From the NCBI GenBank assembly GCA_002256705.1, contig NQJI01000003.1:1-16500 (forward strand): 16,500 nucleotides of DNA, read 5' to 3'. Both the position numbers and the translations under genes were made by a program. The stretch comes from Methylococcaceae bacterium NSM2-1. Lineage in GTDB: Bacteria > Pseudomonadota > Gammaproteobacteria > Methylococcales > Methylomonadaceae. Numbering within the stretch: position 1 is the stretch's first letter; each line of letters begins with the position of its first letter. Below the pieces are notes generated by a model, which saw nothing but the letters and a program-made list of their open reading frames with translations, searched no databases and was not told the DNA's origin. Shown in pieces: positions 1-7,427 of this stretch.

Positions 1-1
1 G

Positions 2-253
2 GAAATGCGTCTGATGTTGCACTTGACCAGCGGGGATTCGATTGATTTTACGGATGTAATTAACGTGTTCAAAGCGGCGACTTCCAAGGCTGGAGAACAT
101 CTGGGTATCCCCGGTCTTGGTACATTGAAGCCTGGTGCACCAGCCGATATTATCGCAGTGAAAGGTAATCCATTCGAAAGATTCAAAATACTGGAGTATC
201 CGGACCTGGTTATGTCAGGGGGGCGCACCATCGTAAACAAGTTCAAAAAATAG
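2..253 (+). CDS. Amidohydrolase family protein, C-terminal end (5' partial)
   Basis: The reading frame is open at the left edge of the window, so only the last 83 or so residues are seen. They fit the end of a metal-dependent amidohydrolase of the imidazolonepropionase/prolidase-like type. A helix with 'AATSKAGEHLGI' is followed by 'GTLKPGAPADIIAVKGNP', the usual turn in which the chain leaves the TIM barrel and re-enters the small beta-sandwich domain. The end, 'VMSGGRTIVNK', matches the family's final V-x-x-GG-x-x-V strand. The metal ligands and catalytic Asp would lie upstream and cannot be checked, so the substrate is unknown. The ATG at 5 is internal, not the start. No signal peptide can be judged. 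The next gene is convergent. Confidence 0.85.
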   Translation, partial: EMRLMLHLTSGDSIDFTDVINVFKAATSKAGEHLGIPGLGTLKPGAPADIIAVKGNPFERFKILEYPDLVMSGGRTIVNKFKK

Positions 254-336
254 CCATACCTTTCTTTAAGGCAAGTCTCGGCTAAAGCCAATTCCATGAT
301 ACTATTTTTATCACCGTCGCGAGGGGTTGAGCGGGA

Positions 337-379
337 GTGAAACCCATCGTTCAATGGTAACGCAATTGATGGGTTTCAC
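337..379. repeat. Perfect 12-bp inverted repeat, REP-like palindrome
   Basis: GTGAAACCCATC at 337-348 is exactly mirrored by GATGGGTTTCAC at 368-379, with a 19-nt loop. It lies between two convergent genes, the amidohydrolase and the glutathione transferase, so the transcript of either strand could fold here and end transcription. There is no run of T after either arm, so a classical intrinsic terminator is not supported. A dispersed REP-type palindrome is the better reading. Confidence 0.6.
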
Positions 380-424
380 GGCTAATATACTTTGAAATTA
401 ATAATATTAATGGGAATACGGCAA

Positions 425-1030
425 TTAAATAAGGCCCTCTTCTTTCATCGCTTTTTGAACGGCAGGACGCTCGGAAATTTTATCCGCATACCTTGCAAGT
501 GCCGGCCAACGGGAAATATCAACATTAACATATTGACCCCAGCTTAGCATGACGAATAAATAGGCGTCGGCCACACTAAAATTATCACCGAGTAAAAAAG
601 CTTGTGACGAAAGCTGTTCTGCAGGGGTTTCCAGGCGCGTTATCAGGTTATCAATCGCCATCTGTTTAACTGCTTCCGGGGCTACAGGATTAAACAGGGG
701 TGAAAAGCTTTTATGGATCTCGGTTGAGATAAAGTTCAGCCATTGCTGCAATTTATAACGCTCGAATGTACCCGCTGGCGGGACTAATTTTTTATCAGGC
801 GCCAGGTCGGCAAGATACTGGACAATGGCTGGGCCTTCGGTAAGCTTGTTGCCATCATCAAGTACAAGAACGGGGACGTAACCGTTAGGATTTAACTGAC
901 GGAAATCATCGCCGGTTTCGGTGCGCTTGCTTTCCAGATCAACTTTAACCAGTTCAAGCGGGAGTTCCGCTTCGCAGGCGATGATATGAGGTGATAGTGA
1001 ACAGGCGCCTGGGCTGTAATAGAGTTTCAT
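425..1030 (-). CDS. gstA: Glutathione S-transferase, beta class (GstA-like)
   Basis: This soluble cytoplasmic enzyme joins glutathione to electrophiles. The 201 residues equal the length of E. coli GstA and align with it from memory over the whole chain. The N-terminal thioredoxin-like domain (1-80) opens with 'MKLYYSPGACSLSPH', giving the beta-class Cys10. It also has the cis-Pro segment 'NGYVPVLVLDDG' (49-60) and the glutathione-binding 'LTEGPAI' with Glu65. The helical domain carries 'TEIHKSF' with His106, the second beta-class signature residue, and the N-capping 'FSVADAYLF'. A ribosome site GGAGG lies 8 nt before the ATG at 1030. It is the last gene of a likely operon: the yceI-like gene ends 40 nt upstream and a methyltransferase precedes that. 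The substrate cannot be told from sequence. Confidence 0.93.
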   Translation of the reverse strand: MKLYYSPGACSLSPHIIACEAELPLELVKVDLESKRTETGDDFRQLNPNGYVPVLVLDDGNKLTEGPAIVQYLADLAPDKKLVPPAGTFERYKLQQWLNFISTEIHKSFSPLFNPVAPEAVKQMAIDNLITRLETPAEQLSSQAFLLGDNFSVADAYLFVMLSWGQYVNVDISRWPALARYADKISERPAVQKAMKEEGLI

Positions 1031-1070
1031 GATTTATTCCTCCGGGTTGTAATTAATAAATGCGGCTGAA

Positions 1071-1637
1071 TCAATCTTTTGTGGCTTCAATTTGTATGAC
1101 AATATTGACTTCATCAGCCAGTTTTGGGGCATATTTGTCGACGCCAAAATCAGAACGTTTGATCGGTGCCGTTGCATTTGCGCCGCAAGTGTTCTTCATG
1201 CTAACCAGGTTCATTCCTCAATAAAAATGATCTACCGTCAAATGCACTGGTTTGGAAATGCCGTGCAGAGTCAGTATGCCATGTGCGGCAACGAGCTGGT
1301 CTTTGTTAAAGCTGAGCTTGTCCGATACAAACGTAATCTGGGGGTAGCGTTCAGCATCAAGAAAATCCTTGCCGCGTAAATGCTTTTCCAGTTCGGCAAG
1401 TCCGGTACTGATCGAGGCTGTTTCGATAGCGATTTGAATTCGTCCAGTTGCCGATTCAGGATCAAGCAGCACTTTGCCGCTAGTCTGGTTAAATCGGCCC
1501 CGTTGAATTGAAAATCCCAGATGATTGATCTCAAAGCTCGGATAGGTATGCATGGGATCAACGGTATAAGAATTGGCAGCCGTGGCGGAAAAGCTTAAGG
1601 TACTGCCAATAATCAGTGCAAGAAGACTTTTTATCAT
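1071..1637 (-). pseudogene. YceI-like periplasmic lipocalin-fold protein, interrupted by in-frame TGA
   Basis: YceI proteins are exported beta-barrels that bind isoprenoid-type lipids. From the ATG at 1637 the chain starts with a clear signal peptide ('MIKSLLALIIGSTLSFSATAA'). Family hallmarks follow: 'YTVDPMHTYPSFEINHLGFS', 'GRIQIAIETASI', 'HLRGKDFLDAERYPQITFVS' and 'HGILTLHGISKPVHLTVD'. A TGA at 1218-1220 stops this frame after 139 residues. The same frame continues for 48 codons without further damage and encodes the expected YceI end ('TCGANA', 'IKRSDFGVDKYAP', 'ADEVNIVIQIEA'), stopping at 1071-1073. Read through, the product would be 188 residues, the usual family length. The TGA sits where many relatives have Cys (F-x-C-x-x-N-P-M segment, from memory). 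Recent nonsense mutation, sequencing error and selenocysteine are all open. A TTG at 1679 is a poorer start because it would place residues ahead of the signal peptide. Confidence 0.8.
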
Positions 1638-1675
1638 AATTTTTGCTGTAATATAAAAATGCCAAAGCCAATATT

Positions 1676-2317
1676 TCAATAAAATGCCGCTGACACCCCG
1701 GTTTGAGCCACAATCGCTAACCAGGGTTGCTCATGCCTGGGTTTACCTGAAGGCCGGTAATAATGATCAATCACTATAAATCCTGCTTCCTCCAGAAATA
1801 GCTTGCTGGTATCAAATTGCATGTAATGACCGTATCTTTGTCCTGACCAGCCCTCGCCATTGCCGCGAGGGTTGGATAAAAATAAGATGCCGCCGGGTCT
1901 TAATGCTGTGTATAAGTCATAAAGGACTTGTGGCAGTTCCTGGCTGGGAACATGAAACAGGGAGGCATTGGCAAAGATGCCATCGAAAGCATGCCTGGGC
2001 AAATCCAGGCTAAGAAACTTTTGATGAAGAATCTGACAACCCGTATACCTGCGAGCCATACTGCAAAATACCTCGCTGCCATCCAGGCCCACAGGCCTGT
2101 GACCCAATGACTGAAAATAGCCGACATCTCTTCCGGGCCCGCAGCCAAGATCCAGAATATCCAGCTTTTTATCCTTTGGAAACGGAGCTAAAAATGCGGC
2201 ATAGTTTTGAGCCACGTCGTGGTCTTTTGTTCCATTCCAAAATGCTTCAGCATTCTGATTATAATGGTCCAGAGTAACAGTTTCGATCTCATTTAATTCT
2301 TCATTTTTTCGTTCCAT
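1676..2317 (-). CDS. Class I SAM-dependent methyltransferase
   Basis: A 213-residue Rossmann-fold methyltransferase, probably cytosolic, with unknown substrate. Motif I 'LDLGCGPGRDVGYF' (55-68) binds S-adenosylmethionine, and Asp79 in 'VGLDGS' is at the expected end of strand 2, where the ribose hydroxyls bind. The post-motif 'FDGIFANASLFHVP' (111-124) and 'LRPGGILFLSNP' (139-150) match the Methyltransf_11/25 type. The C-terminal 'GHYMQFDTSKLFLEEAGF' resembles the lid region of small-molecule methyltransferases. The ATG at 2317 has AAAGGG at a sensible distance upstream. The yceI-like gene follows 38 nt downstream on the same strand, then gstA, so the three may be one transcript. Nothing in the sequence names the acceptor molecule. 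Confidence 0.88.
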   Translation of the reverse strand: MERKNEELNEIETVTLDHYNQNAEAFWNGTKDHDVAQNYAAFLAPFPKDKKLDILDLGCGPGRDVGYFQSLGHRPVGLDGSEVFCSMARRYTGCQILHQKFLSLDLPRHAFDGIFANASLFHVPSQELPQVLYDLYTALRPGGILFLSNPRGNGEGWSGQRYGHYMQFDTSKLFLEEAGFIVIDHYYRPSGKPRHEQPWLAIVAQTGVSAAFY

Positions 2318-2369
2318 AATAGCCCTTTATATCGCTATAACTGATGTTAGGAAAGCCAAATGAAAATAT

Positions 2370-2562
2370 CACGAAGGCACGAAGAACACGAAACGTTATA
2401 GGTCTCTATGAACGATTAGTGCTTTAATCGCAGGATGTGCCGACGTTACGAGGCGCATCAGGTAACAATATCCCAGCTTGATGCGCTGCTTCTTAAGCCC
2501 AGCAAACATAAAATCCGAAAACCGACCCCGTTTATAAGCTATTTGTTCTTCATGCCTTCGTG
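2370..2562. repeat. Inverted-repeat-bounded noncoding segment in a 323-bp gap
   Basis: The gap 2318-2640 has no credible gene. It contains CACGAAGGCACGAAGAACA (2370-2388) and its reverse complement with one mismatch at 2544-2562, so 193 bp are bounded by 19-bp inverted repeats. Inside are two smaller palindromes sharing an arm. GATGTGCC (2434-2441) can pair with GGCGCATC (2452-2459), and GCGCATCA (2453-2460) can pair with TGATGCGC (2479-2486). The CACGAAGGCACGAAG string is a type of repeat I have seen in gaps of many environmental Proteobacteria. No transposase is encoded, so at most this is a small non-autonomous or remnant element. Confidence 0.5.
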
Positions 2563-2640
2563 GTAATAATTTTTCGGACGAAAGTTCCTTCTTGTAGTGA
2601 TTACCTTGATCCTCTGGATTATTCGCCGGATTTTGAGTAT

Positions 2641-3156
2641 TTATAGCTTCCTCATATTATCAAGAACATTGAAATCTTTATAAATAATCACAGGTTCAGC
2701 GTTTAAAAACACGTTTTCATTGAATTTATCTGAACAAATGGCGTTTAAAGTGACTTCTTCATACAGCCAATAATACCTGTCAGACTTAAAGATGCTATAC
2801 CTGCAATTATATTTGCATTGTATCCATTGATTATCGAGAGAGCCAATTATGCGGGGAGCCTCGACCGATTTGGCGCCATTGTACGTAATGACTTCGTTAC
2901 CTAAATTTACTATAAATCGATCAAATTTTATAGTTCCATCCGCTTGCTTTGAATAGCTTGCACGGCCGCCTTGAATATCATCACCCTGCTGATCTATAAC
3001 GCATTGCTTATCAAAAATATAAAAAGCGGGCGGGAAAATTATTGGATATCTATCCGGAATTGTAGCCCTGAGCCTATCATGAGCTTCTGTTCTTTGGCTC
3101 TTATCCCATTGTTTGATCACTATTTGTAAAATTAACAGGCTCATTTTTTCGATCAT
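2641..3156 (-). CDS. Hypothetical protein, 171 residues
   Basis: I do not recognise a family. The product has 171 residues and is rich in aromatic residues, Asn and Asp. A short hydrophobic stretch near the start ('MSLLILQIVI', 5-14) is too brief and poorly placed for a convincing signal peptide or membrane span. The rest reads as alternating strands ('FDRFIVNLGNEVITYNG', 'QWIQCKYNCRYSIFKSDRYYW'), suggesting a small beta-rich fold. Cysteines fall at 51, 114, 118 and 141, without a clear metal motif. An in-frame TGA 21 nt upstream makes the ATG at 3156 the longest possible start; the ATG at 3144 is an alternative, and neither has a strong ribosome site. Its length and uninterrupted frame argue that it is real. 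The DsbA-like gene lies 95 nt upstream on the same strand with a possible hairpin between. Confidence 0.6.
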   Translation of the reverse strand: MIEKMSLLILQIVIKQWDKSQRTEAHDRLRATIPDRYPIIFPPAFYIFDKQCVIDQQGDDIQGGRASYSKQADGTIKFDRFIVNLGNEVITYNGAKSVEAPRIIGSLDNQWIQCKYNCRYSIFKSDRYYWLYEEVTLNAICSDKFNENVFLNAEPVIIYKDFNVLDNMRKL

Positions 3157-3210
3157 TTCGCTTAAGGCATTACTTCAATAGGAGCCGTTAGAACCACGTT
3201 GATAACAAAG

Positions 3211-3249
3211 GCTCTTCAACCCGCCTGGTAACTAAATCAACCGAAGAGC
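3211..3249 (-). terminator. Possible weak terminator hairpin after the DsbA-like gene
   Basis: GCTCTTC (3211-3217) and GAAGAGC (3243-3249) form a perfect 7-bp stem just past the stop of the DsbA-like gene. On the minus strand it is followed by CTTTGTT, a poor T-tract, and the loop is 25 nt. The position suits a terminator but the shape is weak. Confidence 0.3.
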
Positions 3250-3251
3250 TA

Positions 3252-3893
3252 TTAGCACGATATCCCGGGGGTGTTATCTAAAATGCTCACTATTTCACTG
3301 ACCATGGAGTCGTGATCAAGATAGTCCACGGACACGGGGTATATGCGGCCATTATCCTCCAGTTGCAGTGATGGGTAAGAACCCACGCCCAGACTTCTGG
3401 CTGTACTTATTTCATTCTGTAATTCCAGTTCAATTTCATCACTGGCAAGGCCATTTGCAAATCTATCTACGTCCAGTCCGACTTCTAATGCACAGTCAAG
3501 CAAAGCTGATTGCAGGGAGGGATTTTTAGCCTTTTGGTAATAAGCAGTTTGAATTGCGCTGATCATCTTATCTTCAAAGTCTGCTCCCTGTTGCCTAGCT
3601 GCTAAAATAGCCCTGCAGGCAGGATAAGTTGATCGGATGGGTGTGTTAATTATCCAGAAATTGTAATTAAACTGTATAGTTGGAACAGTTTGTTCAATTC
3701 GGCGCCAAGTTTGTTGTATGTTGTGTTGCAATTCAATAGGCATGGGTATTGTCGTATCGGGAGCCAATCCACCGATTATTTTTTTTATTTTGATAAAGTC
3801 AGGCAATTCTTTCTGTAAGGCAGTTAAACTGGAGTCAAAAGCATAACACCAGCTACACATTGGATCATGAATATAAAATAAAGTAGTGACCAT
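3252..3893 (-). CDS. DsbA-family (thioredoxin-fold) CxxC protein
   Basis: A 213-residue thioredoxin-fold protein with an inserted helical domain, as in the DsbA/FrnE/2-hydroxychromene-isomerase superfamily. The first strand runs straight into 'HDPMCSWCYAF', placing the redox pair at Cys13 and Cys16 with the C-S-W-C-Y sequence typical of the cytosolic DsbA-like group. The cis-Pro loop is 'GVGSYPSLQL' with Pro174 next to the active site. No signal peptide precedes the CxxC, so unlike true DsbA it should stay in the cytoplasm. The helical insert (about 55-150) contains 'STYPACRAILAARQQGADFE', a family feature. The ATG at 3893 is the only reasonable start because the fold begins at residue 2; upstream there is only a weak GGGT. 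The natural partner is unknown. Confidence 0.87.
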   Translation of the reverse strand: MVTTLFYIHDPMCSWCYAFDSSLTALQKELPDFIKIKKIIGGLAPDTTIPMPIELQHNIQQTWRRIEQTVPTIQFNYNFWIINTPIRSTYPACRAILAARQQGADFEDKMISAIQTAYYQKAKNPSLQSALLDCALEVGLDVDRFANGLASDEIELELQNEISTARSLGVGSYPSLQLEDNGRIYPVSVDYLDHDSMVSEIVSILDNTPGISC

Positions 3894-4114
3894 TTGACAT
3901 TACCCAACCCTTAGCCCAATTAGCGTTAAAATTACCGTTCGCAGAAAATTTTTGTTTCGATTGATTGATGATCAGAGCACGCTACCATAAAAACGCTCAT
4001 GCTTACCGGAGTTTGAATTATTATTCGCGCTTAGCATGATTTGTCTTTAAATTTAACTCAATTTGAATTAGAAGCCAATGATTTTCACTACAGTTCTGAA
4101 CAGCCGGAGACATC

Positions 4115-5056
4115 ATGAAAAAAATACACTATGCTGGTATTTCCAATCCATCCGGTGCTATCGCTCTGGATAATCACAAATTTATCGTTGCTGATGACGA
4201 GGATAATCTGTTGCGTATCTATGATAGAGACATAACGGCGCAGCCATTGCAAATCATTGCGCTCAAGGAAGTATTTGAAAGTGATATCGCCGATGGGGAG
4301 GATATGGAAATTGATCTGGAAGGCGCTACCTTACTAAATGGCACTTTTTTCTGGATAGGCTCCCATGGGACGGATCGCAAAGGAAATATTCGCTTGGCCC
4401 GGCATCGTTTACTGTCCATGCAAATTAAAGCGGGCAGTGATGGTCAGTACAGTGCTAGCCGAACCGGGTCTATTTATACCCAATTAATCGCAGATCTGAT
4501 GCAGGATAAACGCTATGATAAATACCATTTAAGCAAGGCCAAAACACTTCCACCGAAAACGATGGGCGGATTAAGTATTGAAGGATTAGCTACCACGCCT
4601 GGAAACGGTTTATTGATCGGTTTTCGGAATCCCTTAATTGGGGGCAGCGTCAAAAATGGCAGGCTCAAGAAGGGACAAGCATTACTGGTTCCATTGCTTA
4701 ATCCTTTCGAAGTGATTTCTGGCCAAGCTGCCAGGTTTGGCGATCCCATTGAACTAAACTTGGGAGGCTACGGTGTCAGGGATATCGTTTTACGAAAAAA
4801 CCATAAATATCTTATCGTTGCGGGACCCTATCATGACAATGAAGTTACCGATGTACATTCGTTTGAAAAGACCAAACTTTACTCATGGTCCGGCAAGTCC
4901 GGAAAACTTAAAGGGCTGAAAAGATTCAATCTTAAAAATCTGAATATCGAATCAGCCTTTTTTTATCCTGATGACAATAATTATGTTCAATTGCTCAGTG
5001 ACGACGGCAAGTCACGATCCACTATCAGTTTCCGCAGCGTAAGCTTGAAGCTATAG
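4115..5056 (+). CDS. DUF3616 domain-containing protein
   Basis: A 313-residue protein that fits the uncharacterised DUF3616 family, predicted to be a beta-propeller-like fold. Visible hallmarks are 'NPSGAIAL' (11-18) and 'IVADDEDNLLRIYD' (24-37), the acidic 'DMEIDLEG' (63-70) and 'FFWIGSHGTDRKG' (78-90). 'LSIEGLAT' (153-160), 'LLIGFRNPL' (166-174) and 'LGGYGVRDIV' also fit. The clustered Asp/Glu residues may bind a divalent metal, but that is inference. No signal peptide is seen, whereas some relatives are exported. GGAG lies 6 nt before the ATG at 4115. It stands alone: the upstream gene is divergent and the downstream gene convergent with only 33 nt between. The function is unknown. Confidence 0.85.
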   Translation: MKKIHYAGISNPSGAIALDNHKFIVADDEDNLLRIYDRDITAQPLQIIALKEVFESDIADGEDMEIDLEGATLLNGTFFWIGSHGTDRKGNIRLARHRLLSMQIKAGSDGQYSASRTGSIYTQLIADLMQDKRYDKYHLSKAKTLPPKTMGGLSIEGLATTPGNGLLIGFRNPLIGGSVKNGRLKKGQALLVPLLNPFEVISGQAARFGDPIELNLGGYGVRDIVLRKNHKYLIVAGPYHDNEVTDVHSFEKTKLYSWSGKSGKLKGLKRFNLKNLNIESAFFYPDDNNYVQLLSDDGKSRSTISFRSVSLKL

Positions 5057-5089
5057 ATTTTCGTTAGTAGCCGCCACTTGCAGAAACAA

Positions 5090-5584
5090 CTAAATATGAC
5101 ACAAGGTGTTATCGTTTACATTGATGGCGAAGGCTTGGCCAAAACCTATAACGTATCGCCCGCTTTCCGGACGCAATGCAAATAAATGAAAATCCGATAA
5201 TGAGCGTAACACACTAACGACTTCGCCAAATTTATCCTCCAAAGCCTGAATCTGGTTATTGTAAATTTCAGTATCCCTGGTTACTTCCTTGATGCTGCAA
5301 CTTAACACAGCACGCTCTCGTGCAAAAAGGTTACTGGATTTCGATTCCTGGCGTATAAACAGTATCGATGCCTGCGGGTTGCCCAGCAAATAGGCCGTAT
5401 GGCAGGCCATCTCGCTGACGTAGATATAAAAGATTCCCGCATGATCACGCACAAAGGGGGCATAACTGATGTCAGGAACACCGTTTGCTGAAGCGGTCGA
5501 GAGTAATAGTGTTTGCTGAGATGCAATCAGCTCATGATAATGCTTGGTAATGTCTTCAAGCTCTTGTTTGCTTATTTCAGTCAT
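5090..5584 (-). CDS. HugZ/HutZ-like pyridoxamine-oxidase-fold protein
   Basis: A 164-residue split-barrel protein of the pyridoxamine 5'-phosphate oxidase superfamily, closest in character to the short HutZ-type heme-handling proteins. The N-terminal 'LLLSTASANGVPDISYAPFV' (26-45) is the usual first barrel hairpin, and 'GNPQASILFIRQE' (68-80) follows. The C-terminal 'DFHLFALRPESGRYVIGFGQAF' region (131-152) is the signature that separates HugZ relatives from general flavin oxidases. In HutZ this fold binds heme and releases its iron. Whether this protein binds heme or a flavin cannot be decided here: the only C-terminal His, at 163, is two residues from the end. GGTGG lies 9 nt before the ATG at 5584. 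It is a single gene with no heme-uptake genes beside it. Confidence 0.8.
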   Translation of the reverse strand: MTEISKQELEDITKHYHELIASQQTLLLSTASANGVPDISYAPFVRDHAGIFYIYVSEMACHTAYLLGNPQASILFIRQESKSSNLFARERAVLSCSIKEVTRDTEIYNNQIQALEDKFGEVVSVLRSLSDFHLFALRPESGRYVIGFGQAFAINVNDNTLCHI

Positions 5585-5658
5585 CGGTAGCCACCGTCAA
5601 ATCCAGGATAAGTAACGCGCATGAAATAAAATCATCAATGGAACATTGTGTGGAGCAT

Positions 5659-5678
5659 GGGGCGAATAAATTCATTCT
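5659..5678. repeat. Degenerate copy of the 9949 REP-like half-palindrome
   Basis: GGGGCGAATAAATTCATTCT at 5659-5678 matches GGGGCGAATGGATTCGCTCT at 9951-9970 at 16 of 20 positions. The palindromic core GAAT..ATTC is kept. It lies upstream of the HugZ-like gene in a 224-bp gap that otherwise shows nothing I can name. Confidence 0.35.
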
Positions 5679-5808
5679 TTTAGATGCTAAAGTCATTTTA
5701 TGCACGTTCCGAAGTTAAATAACAAAAAGTTTATTAACAAAATGAAAAATACTGGTTTCCCATTCAGGTTGGGACGATGAACAGGGCTTAACCTTAATCT
5801 GTCCCGCC

Positions 5809-7419
5809 TTAAGTGGGAAGCCTTTTTTTTGAAGGATTGTAATCACGAAAATCAATGTCGGGAAAAATGTTATCCATGATTTCCAATGCAGTCAAATAAC
5901 GTTCGTTTATTCTGTTCTTGCGAATACAATCGTGTAAATAGTTAAATCTTGCAAGGTGGTCTGTTATGCGTTTATTGGCATAGTCGATAGTTGTACCGGA
6001 TTTCATTATGAACGGCCAATCAGAGGCCTGCGCCAGTAAAATTGATCTTGCCGCCTGATTCAAAGCCCGTGTTTGCAATGGGCTGACAGCTAAACCCTGG
6101 AGATCGGATGCCAATTTTTCCATGTCTGCTTCGGCCTTGTGCAGAAAAGGATAGATCCAGTCATTGGTTTCATTGATCCAGTAACTGTAATAACCTTGAT
6201 CGCCCCAGGTTGACGCCGAGGGTGTGGCTACCTGGTGGGATGACTGCTGCTTTAAATAATCACTGCAACTGATGGTCTGAACGCTGTTTGTATTCTCGCT
6301 TGCCAGGCGCAGCACCCGCTCCAGCCAATGCGGCCCTTCAAACCACCAATGACCAAAGAGCTCGGCATCGTAAGGGGCTACCATTATCGGCATTCTATCC
6401 ATAGTGGCGCTAAGCGCATCAATCTGCTGTTGGCGTTTATTGATAAAATCCTGAGCGTGTAGATGAGCTTTCGCAAGCGCTTTTTTGGGATTATAGATTT
6501 CCTTGGGCATGTCATTGCCTGTCACGCGATGGTATTTGATTCCCGTATTGATACGGATTTCGCCATCGAGGATATAGGGAGCAATATAATCAAGCTCAAG
6601 ATCGAAACCGATATCTCTGTAGTATTCGCGGTAATCGAAATCTCCCGGGTAGCCTTCGTGAGAACTCCAGACCTGTCTAGAGGATTCCGGATCCCGTGCG
6701 AATGCGAGGACACCATTACCGCAATCCATCGGTGCATAGACGCCATTACGGGGAGACTGGCTTGCATCCATGATACCATGGGTATCGACAAAAAAGTATT
6801 TGATACCGGCTTCGGCCAGCAGCGTTTCGAGACCGGGATAGTAAGCACATTCAGGCAGCCAAAAACCGGACGGTAAGAAACCCAGATTGGATGCAAACGT
6901 GTTAACACCCATGTTGATCTGATTGCGTACAGCTGTTTCGCTGACATTGAGCAATGGCAGAAAACCATGGGTTGCTGCACATGTTATCAATTCAAGAGTG
7001 CCTGCATTGTGATGCTTATTGAAAGCAGTCAATAAATCACAGTGATATTGATCCTGATAGGTGTTGAGGGTATTTTGAAAAAAACGGCGGTACAGTCGCG
7101 CCAATTTTTGAAATTCAGGTTGTTTCCGTGTTCTGATAATTTCCTTTTCGGCCAGTTCCAGTAATCTATGCAGATACTTCAGATAGCGGGATTGTAATAA
7201 ATCATCGCGCAGCATGGAAATTAGGGGCGGTGACAGTGACAGTGTCAGCCGATAGTTCACACTATCTTTCTGTAGCCGGTCAAGTACACCGATTAAAGGA
7301 ATGTAGCATTCGGTAATGGCTTCGAATAACCAGTTTTCTTCAAAAAAGCTCTCATGCTCCGGGTGTCGCACATAGGGCAGGTGTGCGTGGAGAATAATAC
7401 CAAGGAATCCTTTTTTCAT
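5809..7419 (-). CDS. GH57-family 1,4-alpha-glucan branching enzyme (DUF1957)
   Basis: This enzyme cuts an alpha-1,4-glucan chain and rejoins it through an alpha-1,6 bond, building branched glycogen in the cytoplasm. The 536 residues match the family's usual 520-570. The five GH57 conserved regions are visible. They are 'HAHLPYVRHPE' (11-21), 'CAATHGFLPLL' (147-157), 'GFWLPECAYYPG' (185-196) with nucleophile Glu190, 'APYDAELFGHWWFEGP' (348-363) with acid/base Asp351, and 'STWGDQGYYSYW' (403-414). A C-terminal helical domain (about 420-536) follows. AGGAA lies 7 nt before the ATG at 7419. The DUF4912 gene ends 8 nt upstream on the same strand, so the two are surely cotranscribed. It is not related by fold to the GH13 enzyme GlgB, so the glgB symbol is avoided. 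Confidence 0.93.
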   Translation of the reverse strand: MKKGFLGIILHAHLPYVRHPEHESFFEENWLFEAITECYIPLIGVLDRLQKDSVNYRLTLSLSPPLISMLRDDLLQSRYLKYLHRLLELAEKEIIRTRKQPEFQKLARLYRRFFQNTLNTYQDQYHCDLLTAFNKHHNAGTLELITCAATHGFLPLLNVSETAVRNQINMGVNTFASNLGFLPSGFWLPECAYYPGLETLLAEAGIKYFFVDTHGIMDASQSPRNGVYAPMDCGNGVLAFARDPESSRQVWSSHEGYPGDFDYREYYRDIGFDLELDYIAPYILDGEIRINTGIKYHRVTGNDMPKEIYNPKKALAKAHLHAQDFINKRQQQIDALSATMDRMPIMVAPYDAELFGHWWFEGPHWLERVLRLASENTNSVQTISCSDYLKQQSSHQVATPSASTWGDQGYYSYWINETNDWIYPFLHKAEADMEKLASDLQGLAVSPLQTRALNQAARSILLAQASDWPFIMKSGTTIDYANKRITDHLARFNYLHDCIRKNRINERYLTALEIMDNIFPDIDFRDYNPSKKRLPT

Positions 7420-7427
7420 TGCGATTC

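Noticed and set aside
1092..1379. Open frame on the + strand opposite the yceI-like gene
   Set aside because: It is antisense to codons that encode conserved YceI residues, has no ribosome site and resembles no family.
5771..5805. GGGAC/GTCCC inverted repeat after the GH57 gene
   Set aside because: The stem is 5 bp with a large loop and no T-tract; chance is a sufficient explanation.
6463..6980. Frames on both strands inside the GH57 gene
   Set aside because: Both are out-of-frame readings of a strongly conserved enzyme gene that covers the whole stretch.
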